Assembly (NCBI RefSeq): GCF_900114845.1
Contig: NZ_FOUK01000002.1
Span: forward strand, 248,001-312,000
Reading direction: 5' to 3'
DNA: 64,000 nucleotides
Source: Pimelobacter simplex
GTDB taxonomy: Bacteria > Actinomycetota > Actinomycetes > Propionibacteriales > Nocardioidaceae
Positions 34,132-42,468 of this stretch are shown piece after piece. The number at the start of each line of letters is the position of its first letter. Position 1 is the stretch's first letter. Both the position numbers and the translations under genes were made by a program. The notes beneath the pieces are model-generated. The model was not told where the DNA came from. It saw only the letters and a program-made list of their open reading frames with translations, and searched no databases.

Positions 34132-34741
34132 CCGCCGAGTCTTTCAGCCCCGCGCCGATCATCGCCACGGTGAGGTCCACCAGCTGCTCCCGGTCGACGC
34201 CCGCCGGCCGCCCGAGCGCGATCCGCAGGCACGTCGACACGAGCACGCCCATCAGCATGAACACGACGCCCTCGAGCTGCTCGGGGGCGAGGTCGGGCCG
34301 GTGCCGGCGCGGGAGGAGGGAGGCGAGGCGGTGCAGGTCGCCCTCGATCTCGGGCAGGACGTTGGCGTTGTTGCCGGCGGGGAGCTGGTTGACCATGGCG
34401 GCGATGACGCCGCGGTGCCGCTCGAAGCCGTCGACGAGGGTGCGGACGACGAGCCGCAGGGCGTCGTCGAGGTCGAGCTCGAGGGCGTCGACGACGCTGA
34501 TCATCAGGTCGTCGCTGATGGCGCGGACGGCCTCCTCGCGCAGGACGCCGAGGAGCTCGGCGCGGTCGTTGAAGTAGCGGTAGAAGGTCCCGCTGCTCAC
34601 GTGGGCGTCGCGGATCACGGCCGTCGTCGACAACCGCTCGATGCCGTCGCGATCGAGGATCCGCACCGCCGTGTCGAGGAGGAGGCGGCGGGTCTGGACC
34701 GCCCGGTCCTGGCGGGGCCGGGCCCGTTGCCGCTCCGCCAC
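34124..34741 (-). CDS. TetR family transcriptional regulator
   Basis: A 205-residue repressor. The N-terminal helix-turn-helix is DTAVRILDRDGIERLSTTAVIRDAHVSSGTFYRYFNDRAELLGVL; the rest is the helical ligand/dimer domain. GTG at 34741 is preferred because GGAGG lies 5 bases upstream; an ATG 14 codons earlier would extend into the operator. A 21-bp palindrome lies between it and the divergent DUF2236 gene, so it probably represses that gene and itself. Confidence 0.93.
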   Translation of the reverse strand: MAERQRARPRQDRAVQTRRLLLDTAVRILDRDGIERLSTTAVIRDAHVSSGTFYRYFNDRAELLGVLREEAVRAISDDLMISVVDALELDLDDALRLVVRTLVDGFERHRGVIAAMVNQLPAGNNANVLPEIEGDLHRLASLLPRRHRPDLAPEQLEGVVFMLMGVLVSTCLRIALGRPAGVDREQLVDLTVAMIGAGLKDSADG

Positions 34742-34765
34742 AGGGGCCTCCGGAAAAGTGAATAG

Positions 34766-34786
34766 AAGGTGAGGATCTCTCACTTT
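34766..34786. promoter_or_regulatory. TetR operator between divergent genes
   Basis: AAGGTGAG-N5-CTCACTTT is an inverted repeat with 7 of 8 arm positions matching. It abuts the TAGCCT -10 box (34786-34791) of the DUF2236 gene and lies upstream of the tetR start, so one bound dimer could shut both promoters. A further half-site, AAAAGTGA, lies at 34754-34761. Confidence 0.8.
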
Positions 34787-34797
34787 AGCCTCGTCGC

Positions 34798-36018
34798 ATG
34801 ACCACGCGACAGGTCCCGCGGACGATCCCCACCAGCCTCCGGCGCGTCCCGGAGGCGCGCGAGCGGTTCGGCTCGTTCGCCGACCGCTACCTCGACGCCA
34901 TGGCCGACGGCGACCCGCTCGCCGACGCCTTCGTCGCCGACTTCCCCGCGCTGGGCCACGGCCGGGCGATGCGGATGCTGCGGACGGCGTGCCGCGAGGG
35001 CATCGCGGCGGTGCCGGACGCGCCGGCGTCGCTGGTCGCCCTCTTCGCCGAGCTGGACGCCGTCCCGGCCTGGCACGACGCCGACGCGATCGACCGCGAC
35101 TCGCGCCACACCTCGCGCTACTCGCGGGCGTCGGGGATCGTGCTCGGCGCGGCGTCGCTGGTCAGCGGGTACGCCAACTCCGCGGCGTCACGGCCCCTCG
35201 AGCTCACCGGCCGGTACGTCGAGAACGCCGGCGCCCGGACCATCGAGGTCGGCTCCTGGCTGCTCGCAGTCAACCAGCCCGGCGGCCTGACCCGGTTCAG
35301 CGACGGCTTCGAGCTGACCGTGCGGGTCCGGATCATCCACGCCCTGGTGCGCGCGAGCCTGCGCGAGCGCCCTGACTGGGACACGGCCGCGTGGGGGCTG
35401 CCGATCTCGCAGTCCTACCTGGCCTACACGCTCGTCGAGTTCACGCTCATCCCGCTGCGCGCGATGCGGCGGATCGGGGCGCCGTATCTGGCGCACGAGG
35501 AGGCGGCCGCGTACGCCCGGTGGCGCTACCTGGGCCACCTGCTCGGCATCGAGGACGGTCTGCTCCCCCGCAACGCCGCGGAGCAGGAGCGGCTCGAGGA
35601 GATCTACCTGCTCACCCGGCCGGTCGTCGACGACTACTGCCGGGCGCTCGTGGCGAGCATCAACCGGGAGTTCCTCGTGCCCGAGATCCAGGGCGTCCTC
35701 CCCCAGCGCCTCGGCGGCCAGGCGCCGCGCGTGGTGCACGCGCTGGAGCGGCTGTTCCTGGGCGACGAGATCGCCGACGAGCTCGCGATCCCGCGGACCC
35801 GGCTGACCCGGGTGCTCGCCGTGGTGGGTCCGGTGCTCAGCCTGGTCAACCACCTGCGCGACCTCGTGCCCGGCACGCTCGGGCCGCGGACCCGCAAGGG
35901 CAAGGCCTACGAGGTCGAGCAGGAGCAGCGGCTGCGGCGCGACTGGAACGTCCAGCACGACCTGGTCGACGCCTCCCCCGGCGGCGGCAGGCCGCACCCG
36001 GCGCGCGGCGACGGTTGA
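34798..36018 (+). CDS. DUF2236/MpaB-type oxygenase, latex-clearing-protein-like
   Basis: A 406-residue protein of the oxygenase MpaB/DUF2236 family, which includes the b-type heme rubber oxygenase Lcp. The central region GGLTRFSDGFELTVRVRIIHALVRASL carries Arg and His residues at places used for heme binding and catalysis in Lcp, followed by ISQSYLAYTLVEFTLIPLRAMRRIG. No signal peptide. Regulation by a divergent TetR gene is also seen for lcp genes in rubber degraders. Substrate unknown. ATG at 34798 is 6 bases after TAGCCT, so it is leaderless. Confidence 0.83.
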   Translation: MTTRQVPRTIPTSLRRVPEARERFGSFADRYLDAMADGDPLADAFVADFPALGHGRAMRMLRTACREGIAAVPDAPASLVALFAELDAVPAWHDADAIDRDSRHTSRYSRASGIVLGAASLVSGYANSAASRPLELTGRYVENAGARTIEVGSWLLAVNQPGGLTRFSDGFELTVRVRIIHALVRASLRERPDWDTAAWGLPISQSYLAYTLVEFTLIPLRAMRRIGAPYLAHEEAAAYARWRYLGHLLGIEDGLLPRNAAEQERLEEIYLLTRPVVDDYCRALVASINREFLVPEIQGVLPQRLGGQAPRVVHALERLFLGDEIADELAIPRTRLTRVLAVVGPVLSLVNHLRDLVPGTLGPRTRKGKAYEVEQEQRLRRDWNVQHDLVDASPGGGRPHPARGDG

Positions 36019-36031
36019 GCCGGGCCCGGGC

Positions 36032-36688
36032 TCACTCGTCCTCGTCGTCGTCGAGCCCCTGCTCGATGACGTAGCGGGTGAGCTCGACGCGGTTGTGCAT
36101 CTGCAGCTTGCGCAGGGTGTTCTGCACGTGGTTCTGCACGGTGCGGTGCGACAGGACGAGGCGCTCGGCGATCTGCTTGTACGACATCCCCTTGGCGACC
36201 ATCTTGAGGATCTCGGTCTCGCGGTCGGTGAGCCGCTCGCCGGGCGGCATCGCGGGCTGGTCCATCCGCCGGAACTCGCCGAGCACCAGGGCCGCCAGGC
36301 CGGGCGTGAAGACGCTGTCGCCGGCGGCGACGCGGCGGACCGCGTCGATCAGCTCGTCGCGCGAGGCGGACTTGACCAGGTAGCCGGTGGCGCCCGCCTT
36401 GACCGCGGCGAGCACGTCGTCCTGCTCGCCGGAGGCCGACAGGATGAGCACCCGCGACGACGGCTCGCTCGCGAGCACCTGCGCGGTCACCTCGACCCCG
36501 CTCGGCTCGGGGATCTGCAGGTCGAGGACGACGACCTGCGGCCGGGTCGCGTTGAACCTGTTGACCGCCTCGGTCCCGGTCGCGGCGACCGCGACCACCT
36601 CGAAGCCGGCCGCCGCGAGGTCGCGCTCGACCGCGTCGCGCCACATGGGGTGGTCGTCGACGACCATGACCCGGATCCGGTCCGTCAT
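36032..36688 (-). CDS. NarL/LuxR-type response regulator
   Basis: A 218-residue response regulator. The receiver domain has VMVVDDHPMWRDAV, phospho-acceptor Asp56 in VVVLDLQIPEPSG, and VLILSASGEQDD; the C-terminal LuxR helix-turn-helix is LTDRETEILKMVAKGMSYKQIAERLVLSHRTVQNHVQNTLRKLQMHNR. The DDHPMWRDAV pattern is typical of partners of MacS-type kinases, and such a kinase lies two genes upstream (38682). ATG at 36688 has TAGGGT (36696-36701) 7 bases upstream, so it is leaderless. Confidence 0.94.
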   Translation of the reverse strand: MTDRIRVMVVDDHPMWRDAVERDLAAAGFEVVAVAATGTEAVNRFNATRPQVVVLDLQIPEPSGVEVTAQVLASEPSSRVLILSASGEQDDVLAAVKAGATGYLVKSASRDELIDAVRRVAAGDSVFTPGLAALVLGEFRRMDQPAMPPGERLTDRETEILKMVAKGMSYKQIAERLVLSHRTVQNHVQNTLRKLQMHNRVELTRYVIEQGLDDDEDE

Positions 36689-36735
36689 GGGAGGGACCCT
36701 AGGGCATGGCCGTCGACGGGCCTGGGTACGACGGG

Positions 36736-38106
36736 TCAGCGGGCCGGCACGTTCTCCTTCAGCCAGGTCGTGACGTAGGCGAGCACGTCGGGGTCGATCG
36801 TCGTCGTCAGCTGGGCGTACTCGTCCGGCGTCCCCGACTGCGCGGGCTGCATCAGGTGGTTGGCACCGGGGAAGACGTGCACGGTGGCGTCGGCGTTCTC
36901 CTGCAGGAAGCGGCGCATCAGCGGCTCGTTGAGGGACGGCGGCACCTGGACGTCCTTGCTGCCGAAGAACGCCAGCGACGGCACCTTCAGGGCACGCAGC
37001 GCAGGCTCGGGGTCGTACGTCGTCTGGGCCGCCATCGTCGGCGTGACCGTGGGCTCGAGCGCCTGGGCGCCGTCGAGGTCACCGGCGGCGAGCAGGTCGC
37101 AGAGCCGCTGGTTCGCCTCGTCGCTCTCGCGCAGCCGCGCGGGCGTGCTCTGGCCCTGGAGCTCGAGCTGGGCGCGCGCCTGGTACTTCAGCACCTCGCA
37201 CCCGGTCTGCGCCGGACCGGCCATGAGCACCGTGAAGGCGACCTTCTCCGGCGCCCGGGACGCCGCGAGCGGCGCCAGGTAGCCGCCCTGGCTGTGGCCC
37301 ATCAGGCCGATCCGCTCGGGGTCGATCTCGGGACGCTCCCGCAGGAAGTCGGTCATCGCGAGGGCGTCGGCGACCAGGTCGTCGTACGTCGCGTCGTCGT
37401 CGCTGCCGGTGGTTCCGCCGACGCCGCGGTCGTCGGTGCGCAGCACGGCGTACCCGGACCGGGTCAGCGCGTCGGCGAGCACCAGGAACGGCTTGTGGGC
37501 GAAGCCCTGCTCGTCGCGGTCCTGCGCGCCGGCGCCGGTCAGCAGCACGACGGCGGGGTACGGTCCCTCGCCCTCACCCTCGTCCTCGGGCAGGGTCAGG
37601 GTGCCGGCGATGGTGACCTCGCCGGCCTCGAAGCTGACGTCCTCCGAGCGGTAGGGGAACGGCTCCTCCGGCTCCTGCGGGCGCTCCAGCGGGGCGACCG
37701 TGCCGCGCTCGAGGCTGACGGCGAGCTCCTGGCCGCTCGTCGACAGCTTGCCGGTGATCCGCTCCGTGGCCGAGCTGTAGGTGCCGGCGAACGTGGCGTC
37801 CGGGGCGAGCTGCGGGACGGCGAACGCGACGTCGGCCACCGTCGTGCGGACGTCGGTCAGCTCGGCCGCGTCGAGGCCCTGTGCCGGGATGGTGATGGTC
37901 GCGCCGCCGTCGGCGAACGTCACGCCGATGTCGAGGGGCGCGCCGGGGACCTCGATCGCGCCGGCCCAGTCGCCGTCGAGACCACGGGGCTTCGCGGCGG
38001 CAGGCTTCTCGGAGGCGGGCTTCTTTTCGCCCTCGGAGCAGGCGCTCAGCACGAGCGCGAGGACGGCGAGGACGAGAACGATGATGCGGGGGGATTTTCG
38101 GGACAT
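36736..38106 (-). CDS. Alpha/beta hydrolase lipoprotein
   Basis: A 456-residue exported lipoprotein: signal peptide with lipobox LSAC (Cys23), a charged linker, an N-terminal beta domain of about 120 residues, then an alpha/beta hydrolase domain. The nucleophile elbow is GHSQGG with Ser272; VVLLTGAGAQDRDE and YAVLRTDDRGVGGTTG precede it, and FPGANHLMQP holds the catalytic His. Peptidase S9-like or esterase. ATG at 38106 is 6 bases after TAGCGT (38113-38118). It lies between the response regulator and the flavin reductase gene. Confidence 0.9.
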   Translation of the reverse strand: MSRKSPRIIVLVLAVLALVLSACSEGEKKPASEKPAAAKPRGLDGDWAGAIEVPGAPLDIGVTFADGGATITIPAQGLDAAELTDVRTTVADVAFAVPQLAPDATFAGTYSSATERITGKLSTSGQELAVSLERGTVAPLERPQEPEEPFPYRSEDVSFEAGEVTIAGTLTLPEDEGEGEGPYPAVVLLTGAGAQDRDEQGFAHKPFLVLADALTRSGYAVLRTDDRGVGGTTGSDDDATYDDLVADALAMTDFLRERPEIDPERIGLMGHSQGGYLAPLAASRAPEKVAFTVLMAGPAQTGCEVLKYQARAQLELQGQSTPARLRESDEANQRLCDLLAAGDLDGAQALEPTVTPTMAAQTTYDPEPALRALKVPSLAFFGSKDVQVPPSLNEPLMRRFLQENADATVHVFPGANHLMQPAQSGTPDEYAQLTTTIDPDVLAYVTTWLKENVPAR

Positions 38107-38166
38107 GGCGGGACGCTAGGTCGGACCGTGGGCCCCGCACATCGGGATGGTCCCGGGATCGTGCCC

Positions 38167-38685
38167 CTAGGGGGTGGCGCGGTGGAAGCGCCCGCGGCGG
38201 TGCAGCAGCGGGTCGTCGCCGGCCTCGTCGGGGCCGAGCTCGACGTGCTCCAGGACCGCGGCGACCTCGACCGACCAGCCGACCTCGCGCTCGCCGGCGA
38301 GACGGACGCCGGCCCAGGTCGCGGCCGACCCGAGCCGGGGTCCGTACGGCGTCGCGACGAACGCCGCCTGGCGGAAGGGGCCGCCCGGGGCGGGCGCCGT
38401 CCCGGCGAAGGCCTCGGCGAGCTGGCGGTCGGCCCACGAGAGCAGCTGGACGACACCGCGCCCGGTCTCGCGCAGCACCTCGAGGAGGTCGGAGTCGGGG
38501 TCGAGCAGCGCCAGCACGGTGGGCTCCGACCCGAGCGCGACCATGTGCGAGCTGACCGTCAGGCCGGCCCGCTCGGCGTCGTCGCCGGCGGTCCAGAGCG
38601 TGACGGCGCCGCCGACGCGGCCGCGGAAGCGCCGGGCCGGGTCGGGTTCGGCGTCGGCGAACGGGTGCGTGCTGTGGATGGTCAT
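38167..38685 (-). CDS. Flavin reductase-like FMN-binding protein
   Basis: A 172-residue split-barrel protein of the flavin reductase family: VTLWTAGDDAERAGLTVSSHMVALGSEPTVLALLDPDSDLLE is the FMN-binding core, and later GPFRQAAFVATPYGPRLG. It may reduce FMN or FAD with NAD(P)H for a partner oxygenase. ATG at 38685 overlaps the kinase stop (ATGA), so it is translated with the sensor kinase. No monooxygenase partner is adjacent. Confidence 0.88.
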   Translation of the reverse strand: MTIHSTHPFADAEPDPARRFRGRVGGAVTLWTAGDDAERAGLTVSSHMVALGSEPTVLALLDPDSDLLEVLRETGRGVVQLLSWADRQLAEAFAGTAPAPGGPFRQAAFVATPYGPRLGSAATWAGVRLAGEREVGWSVEVAAVLEHVELGPDEAGDDPLLHRRGRFHRATP

Positions 38686-39785
38686 CGCGAAGATCCCTGC
38701 TCCCTCGGTACGACGAGCACCCACTCGGTGCCGTAGGACCCGGTGTCGAGCGTGGCGGTCCCGCCCAGGTCGCGGACCCGGCCCCGGATCGACTCGGAGA
38801 CACCCATCCGCCCCTCGGCCTCGGCCGCGGCGAGCCGGCCCTCGGGGATACCGGGGCCCTCGTCGCGCACCGAGACCTCGACCCGGTCGCCGAGGTCCTC
38901 GAGCAGGATCCAGGCGGGCGCGCCGGGTCCGACATGGCGCTCGACGTTGTCGAGGCAGGCGCGGACGACGGCGACGAGCTCGGCCGCGGCGTCCGCAGGA
39001 AGGGGGACGGCGCCGGCCGGCAGCGCGACCTCGGTGCCGGGCCGGGCGTCGAGCGGCCCGAGCAGCGCGGCGAGGTCGGCGGTCCGGGCGGACTCGGCGG
39101 CGGTGCTGGCGGTGACGGCCTGCTGGGACCGGATGAGCGTGCGCAGCGCCTGCTCCTGCTCGCCGGCGAGGCGACCGAGCTCGGCGGCCTCGCCGCCCAG
39201 CTCACCGCCGCGGCGCTGCACGAGTGCGAGCACCTGCAGGACGCCGTCGTGGACCACCCGGGCCAGCCGCGCGCGCTCGGAGGCCGCGGCGGCCTCGCGC
39301 TGGGCGCGGTCGCGCTCGGCGGCCATCTGCTTGAGCGACTCGCACACGAAGCCGAGCATCGAGCCGCCCAGGAGCAGCAGGAACACGTTGCCCCAGTCCT
39401 TCTGGTGCACCTCGGAACGGGTGAGCAGGTCGACGGCGCCGAGCACGACGGCGGCCGCCGTCCCGCCGCGCCAGCCGTAGCGGACCGCCCAGGCCAGGAG
39501 CGCGCCCACGATCCAGTAGCCGGGGATGGTCGCGTTGAACCACTCCCCCTTGACCACCGGCGTCGCCAGCAGCAGGCCGACGGCGAGCGCCAGGTCGGCG
39601 AGCAGCACGGCGGGGAGCCGGCGCTCCGGTGCGGCGTACACGGGGATCGAGACGAACGTCGCGACCACCATCAGACCGACGCACGCCCAGCCGAGCACCG
39701 GGTGCTCGAAGTTGTTGCGGTAGGCGTTGAGCGCCACCGTGTAGCCGAGGACGACCACCCGGAGCACCGCCAGTGCCCGGAACAT
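38682..39785 (-). CDS. MacS-type sensor histidine kinase
   Basis: A 367-residue kinase with about five N-terminal membrane helices (residues 5-150), a HisKA_3 dimerisation domain with His179 in RARLARVVHDGVLQVLALV, and an HATPase domain (ACLDNVERHVGPGAP, DEGPGIPEG, MGVSESIRGRVRDLGG). This matches the MacS family of actinobacterial kinases. The frame continues upstream without a standard start until the acyltransferase stop, so the true N-terminus may be slightly longer than the ATG at 39785. Likely partner of the regulator at 36032. Confidence 0.9.
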   Translation of the reverse strand: MFRALAVLRVVVLGYTVALNAYRNNFEHPVLGWACVGLMVVATFVSIPVYAAPERRLPAVLLADLALAVGLLLATPVVKGEWFNATIPGYWIVGALLAWAVRYGWRGGTAAAVVLGAVDLLTRSEVHQKDWGNVFLLLLGGSMLGFVCESLKQMAAERDRAQREAAAASERARLARVVHDGVLQVLALVQRRGGELGGEAAELGRLAGEQEQALRTLIRSQQAVTASTAAESARTADLAALLGPLDARPGTEVALPAGAVPLPADAAAELVAVVRACLDNVERHVGPGAPAWILLEDLGDRVEVSVRDEGPGIPEGRLAAAEAEGRMGVSESIRGRVRDLGGTATLDTGSYGTEWVLVVPREQGSSR

Positions 39786-39844
39786 CCGGTCCTCGACGGC
39801 GATCGCTGCCCGCGTCGCCGCCGCGGTCCCCCCGACCGGTTCGG

Positions 39845-40564
39845 TCAGGACGCGAGCTTCCGCTGCTCGCCGTCGCCGTGCTCGGCCTTCTTGGCCTCGG
39901 ACTTGGCGCGGGTGGCGTACATGTCGACGTACTCCTGCTGGGAGAGCCGCATGATCTCGTACATGATCTCGTCGGTGATCGAGCGCAGGATGAAGCGGTC
40001 GTTCTCCATGCCGGCGTAGCGCGAGAAGTCCATCGGCTTGCCGAAGCGCACGTGGGGGCGGGTCCAGCGGCCGAACGTCTTGCCCGGGGGCGCGACGATG
40101 TCGGTGCCGACGACGGCGACCGGGATGACCGGGACGCCGGTCTCGAGCGCGAGCCGGGCGATGCCCGTCTTGCCGCGGTAGAGGCGGCCGTCGTGGGAGC
40201 GGGTGCCCTCGGGGTAGATGCCGAAGAGCTCACCGTCGGCGAGGACCTTCTTGGCCGAGATCAGCGCGCCCGCGGCCGCGTTCGCGCCGGAGCGGTCGAT
40301 CGGGATGTTGCCGGTGCCGCTGAAGAAGTTCTTCTGGAGCCAGCCCTTGACGCCCGGCGAGGTGAAGTACTCCGCCTTGGCGACGAAGCTGACCTTGCGC
40401 GGCACGACCAGCGGCATGAACAGCCAGTCGGCGTAGGACAGGTGGTTGCTGGCCAGGATGGCCGGGCCCTCGGCGGGGACGTTCTCGACGCCCTCGGCGC
40501 GCGGCCGGAAGATCACCTTGAGCAACGGCCCGAGGGCGATGAACTTCAGGAACCAGTAGAACAA
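39845..40564 (-). CDS. 1-acyl-sn-glycerol-3-phosphate acyltransferase (PlsC-like)
   Basis: A 239-residue membrane-associated acyltransferase. ILASNHLSYADWLFMP carries the NHxxxxD catalytic motif, GNIPIDRSGANAA the second and GIYPEGTRSHDG the third (PEGTRS), followed by PVIPVAVVGTD. It makes phosphatidic acid or a related lipid. TTG at 40564 (LFYWFLKFIALGPLLK) has GGGGAAGG upstream and is preferred; longer frames run through the palindromic repeat. It corresponds to Rv2182c by position. Confidence 0.92.
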   Translation of the reverse strand: MFYWFLKFIALGPLLKVIFRPRAEGVENVPAEGPAILASNHLSYADWLFMPLVVPRKVSFVAKAEYFTSPGVKGWLQKNFFSGTGNIPIDRSGANAAAGALISAKKVLADGELFGIYPEGTRSHDGRLYRGKTGIARLALETGVPVIPVAVVGTDIVAPPGKTFGRWTRPHVRFGKPMDFSRYAGMENDRFILRSITDEIMYEIMRLSQQEYVDMYATRAKSEAKKAEHGDGEQRKLAS

Positions 40565-40627
40565 CCGATCGCACCTTCCCCTGCGCGTGCACCCGCCCGG
40601 ACGGGCGCCGACTGATCGAAGCCTAGG

Positions 40628-40783
40628 GCATGTCTGCCCGTTGGTCGCCGTCGCGAGCGGTGCTTGCGGCCGATCGGGCAAGGCGGAGCAGCGAAGGCGG
40701 GCTGGTTGCCCGTCGAGTCTGCGACAACGCCGCCCGATCGAGTCGCACGCGCCGCGCAGCAGGCGAGCAACGGGCAGACATGC
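40628..40783. repeat. 156-bp imperfect palindrome
   Basis: The ends GCATGTCTGCCCGTTG (40628-40643) and CAACGGGCAGACATGC (40768-40783) are perfect 16-bp inverted repeats. Pairing continues inward: TCGCC/GGCGA, then GATCGGGC (40672-40679) with GCCCGATC (40732-40739), so arms of about 52 bp are largely complementary. The centre holds a further GGGCAA/TTGCCC pair. No target-site duplication and no gene are visible. It fills most of the 285-base gap between divergent genes. Confidence 0.85.
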
Positions 40784-40849
40784 TCTGGTGCCTGGGAGCA
40801 CATCTGCCGACCCGGCGACCACGGGCCGACGGTGCGGCACAATCGCTCC

Positions 40850-41623
40850 ATGCCGCCGACCGCCGATGACCCCGCCGCGCCGCTGAGCGTCCCCGCCCGC
40901 CCCGAGCTGACCGGCGGGCGCCGGATCGGCGTCCTGCTCAGCCACGGCTTCACCGGCTCACCGGTCTCGATGCGGCCGTGGGGCGAGCACCTCGCCGCCC
41001 TGGGGTACGGCGTCAGCGTGCCGCTCCTGCCCGGCCACGGCACCACCTGGCGCGACCTCAACACCCACCGCTGGCAGGACTGGTACGGCGCGATCGTCGC
41101 CGCCTTCGACGCGCTGCGCGCCGAGCACGACGCCGTCGTCGTCGGCGGGCTGTCGATGGGTGGTGCGCTGGTGCTGCGCCTGGCCGCCGACCGGGACGCC
41201 GACCTGGCCGGCGTCATGGTGGTCAACCCCGCGGTCGCGACCCAGCGGCTCGACGTCAAGCTGCTCCCGGTGCTCAAGCACCTGGTGCCGTCGTTCCCGG
41301 CGATCGCCGGCGACATCAAGAAGCCGGGCGTGAGCGAGAACGGCTACGACCGCACCCCGCTCAAGGCCGTGCACTCGATGATGCAGGCCTGGCCGGTGAT
41401 TCGCTCCGACCTGGCCCGGATCACGGTGCCGCTGCTCTACTTCCGCTCCCCCGAGGACCACGTGGTCGACGGGTCCTCCGAGCCGCTCATCCTCGGCGGC
41501 ATCTCGTCCACCGACGTGACCCGGGTCGAGCTGGCCGACAGCTACCACGTGGCCACGCTCGACAACGACGCCCCGGCGATCTTCGAGCAGTCGGCGGCGT
41601 TCGTGGCGCGGGTGACCGGGTGA
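40850..41623 (+). CDS. Alpha/beta hydrolase, carboxylesterase/monoacylglycerol lipase-like
   Basis: A 257-residue cytoplasmic hydrolase. The oxyanion motif LLSHGFTGSPVSMRPWGEHLA, the nucleophile elbow GGLSMGGAL with Ser102, the acidic residue in RSPEDHVVD and the His in DSYHVATLDND make a complete triad, matching the Est30 type. It probably hydrolyses short-chain esters or monoacylglycerol. ATG at 40850 is 6 bases after CACAAT, so it is leaderless. The VOC gene overlaps its stop. Confidence 0.92.
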   Translation: MPPTADDPAAPLSVPARPELTGGRRIGVLLSHGFTGSPVSMRPWGEHLAALGYGVSVPLLPGHGTTWRDLNTHRWQDWYGAIVAAFDALRAEHDAVVVGGLSMGGALVLRLAADRDADLAGVMVVNPAVATQRLDVKLLPVLKHLVPSFPAIAGDIKKPGVSENGYDRTPLKAVHSMMQAWPVIRSDLARITVPLLYFRSPEDHVVDGSSEPLILGGISSTDVTRVELADSYHVATLDNDAPAIFEQSAAFVARVTG

Positions 41624-42021
41624 GCCGGTTCACCATCGCGCTGCCCATCGCCGACCGGCACCGGGCGGCCACCTTCTACCGGGAGACCCTGGGACTGGAG
41701 CTCGTGGGCACGCCGGCCGATGACGGCCTGCCCGAGCCGCTCCTCCTCCGGCTGGACGACGAGGTGCTGCTGGCCCTCATCCCCGCCGACGGCCTGGCCT
41801 GGGTGCTCGGCGAGCAGCCGCTGGCGGCGCCCGGCGTCACCGAGTGCCTCCTCGGCGTCACCGTCGACACGGCGGCCGACGTGGATGCCCTCGCCGACCG
41901 CGTCCGCGGCGCCGGCGGCAGCGTGGTCCGCGCGCCCGCCGCGCAGGCGTGGGGCTACACGGCCGTCTGCACCGACCCCGACGGTCACGCCTGGCAGATC
42001 ACGGCCGCAGCGGCGTCCTGA
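41620..42021 (+). CDS. VOC superfamily (glyoxalase/bleomycin-resistance fold) protein
   Basis: A 133-residue protein with two betaalphabetabetabeta modules: FTIALPIADRHRAATFYRETLGLELVG and the C-terminal AWGYTAVCTDPDGHAWQI. The DPDGHxW end is the usual VOC signature. Could be a lyase, dioxygenase or binding protein. GTG at 41620 overlaps the esterase stop (GTGA), so it is coupled. Confidence 0.9.
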   Translation: MSRFTIALPIADRHRAATFYRETLGLELVGTPADDGLPEPLLLRLDDEVLLALIPADGLAWVLGEQPLAAPGVTECLLGVTVDTAADVDALADRVRGAGGSVVRAPAAQAWGYTAVCTDPDGHAWQITAAAAS

Positions 42022-42045
42022 CCGCGGACGTCCTACGCTGGATCC

Positions 42046-42468
42046 GTGCAGCGGGAGAACCCCGACGAGGACGCCGCCTGGCAGGCCATCGTCGACAACT
42101 ACGGCGACCGGGTCGAGCTCGACCCCGAGCCTCCCCCCGAGCCCGAGCCCGACGAACCCGACGAGCCCGAGGACCTGACCGACACCGGCGCCGACGGGGA
42201 CGACGACGAGGACGAGGTCCCCGCCTACGACCGCTTCGTCCCCGAGGACCCGCCGCCGGTGCCGATCCCGCCGTTCGACCGGCTGCTCGCGTGGCTGGGC
42301 GTGTTCGGCTCGCCGACGGTGCTGCTGGTCTTTCTGATCTCCGGGCTGAGCATGCCGGGCTGGCTGGGCTGGCTGCTCGTGGGCGGCTTCGTGGCGGGCT
42401 TCTGCTACCTGGTCATCCGGATGCCGGGCTCGCCGCGCGACCCCTGGGACGACGGGGCACGCGTCTGA
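42046..42468 (+). CDS. Acidic, proline-rich membrane protein, function unknown
   Basis: A 140-residue protein. The first 80 residues are very acidic and proline-rich (PEPPPEPEPDEPDEPED, DGDDDEDEVP), then two membrane helices (SPTVLLVFLISGLSMPG and WLLVGGFVAGFCYLVI). GTG at 42046 is 6 bases after TACGCT (42034-42039), so it is leaderless. It resembles conserved hypothetical actinobacterial proteins with no known role. Its 3' end overlaps the convergent GT87-type gene by 56 bases. Confidence 0.78.
   Translation: MQRENPDEDAAWQAIVDNYGDRVELDPEPPPEPEPDEPDEPEDLTDTGADGDDDEDEVPAYDRFVPEDPPPVPIPPFDRLLAWLGVFGSPTVLLVFLISGLSMPGWLGWLLVGGFVAGFCYLVIRMPGSPRDPWDDGARV

Noticed and set aside
40628..40783. Insertion sequence
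   Set aside because: No transposase frame and no target-site duplication next to the inverted ends; kept only as a repeat.
40565..40945. N-terminal extension of the acyltransferase through the palindrome
   Set aside because: The extension is low complexity and runs through the 156-bp inverted repeat; the TTG start has a ribosome binding site and gives a standard PlsC length.
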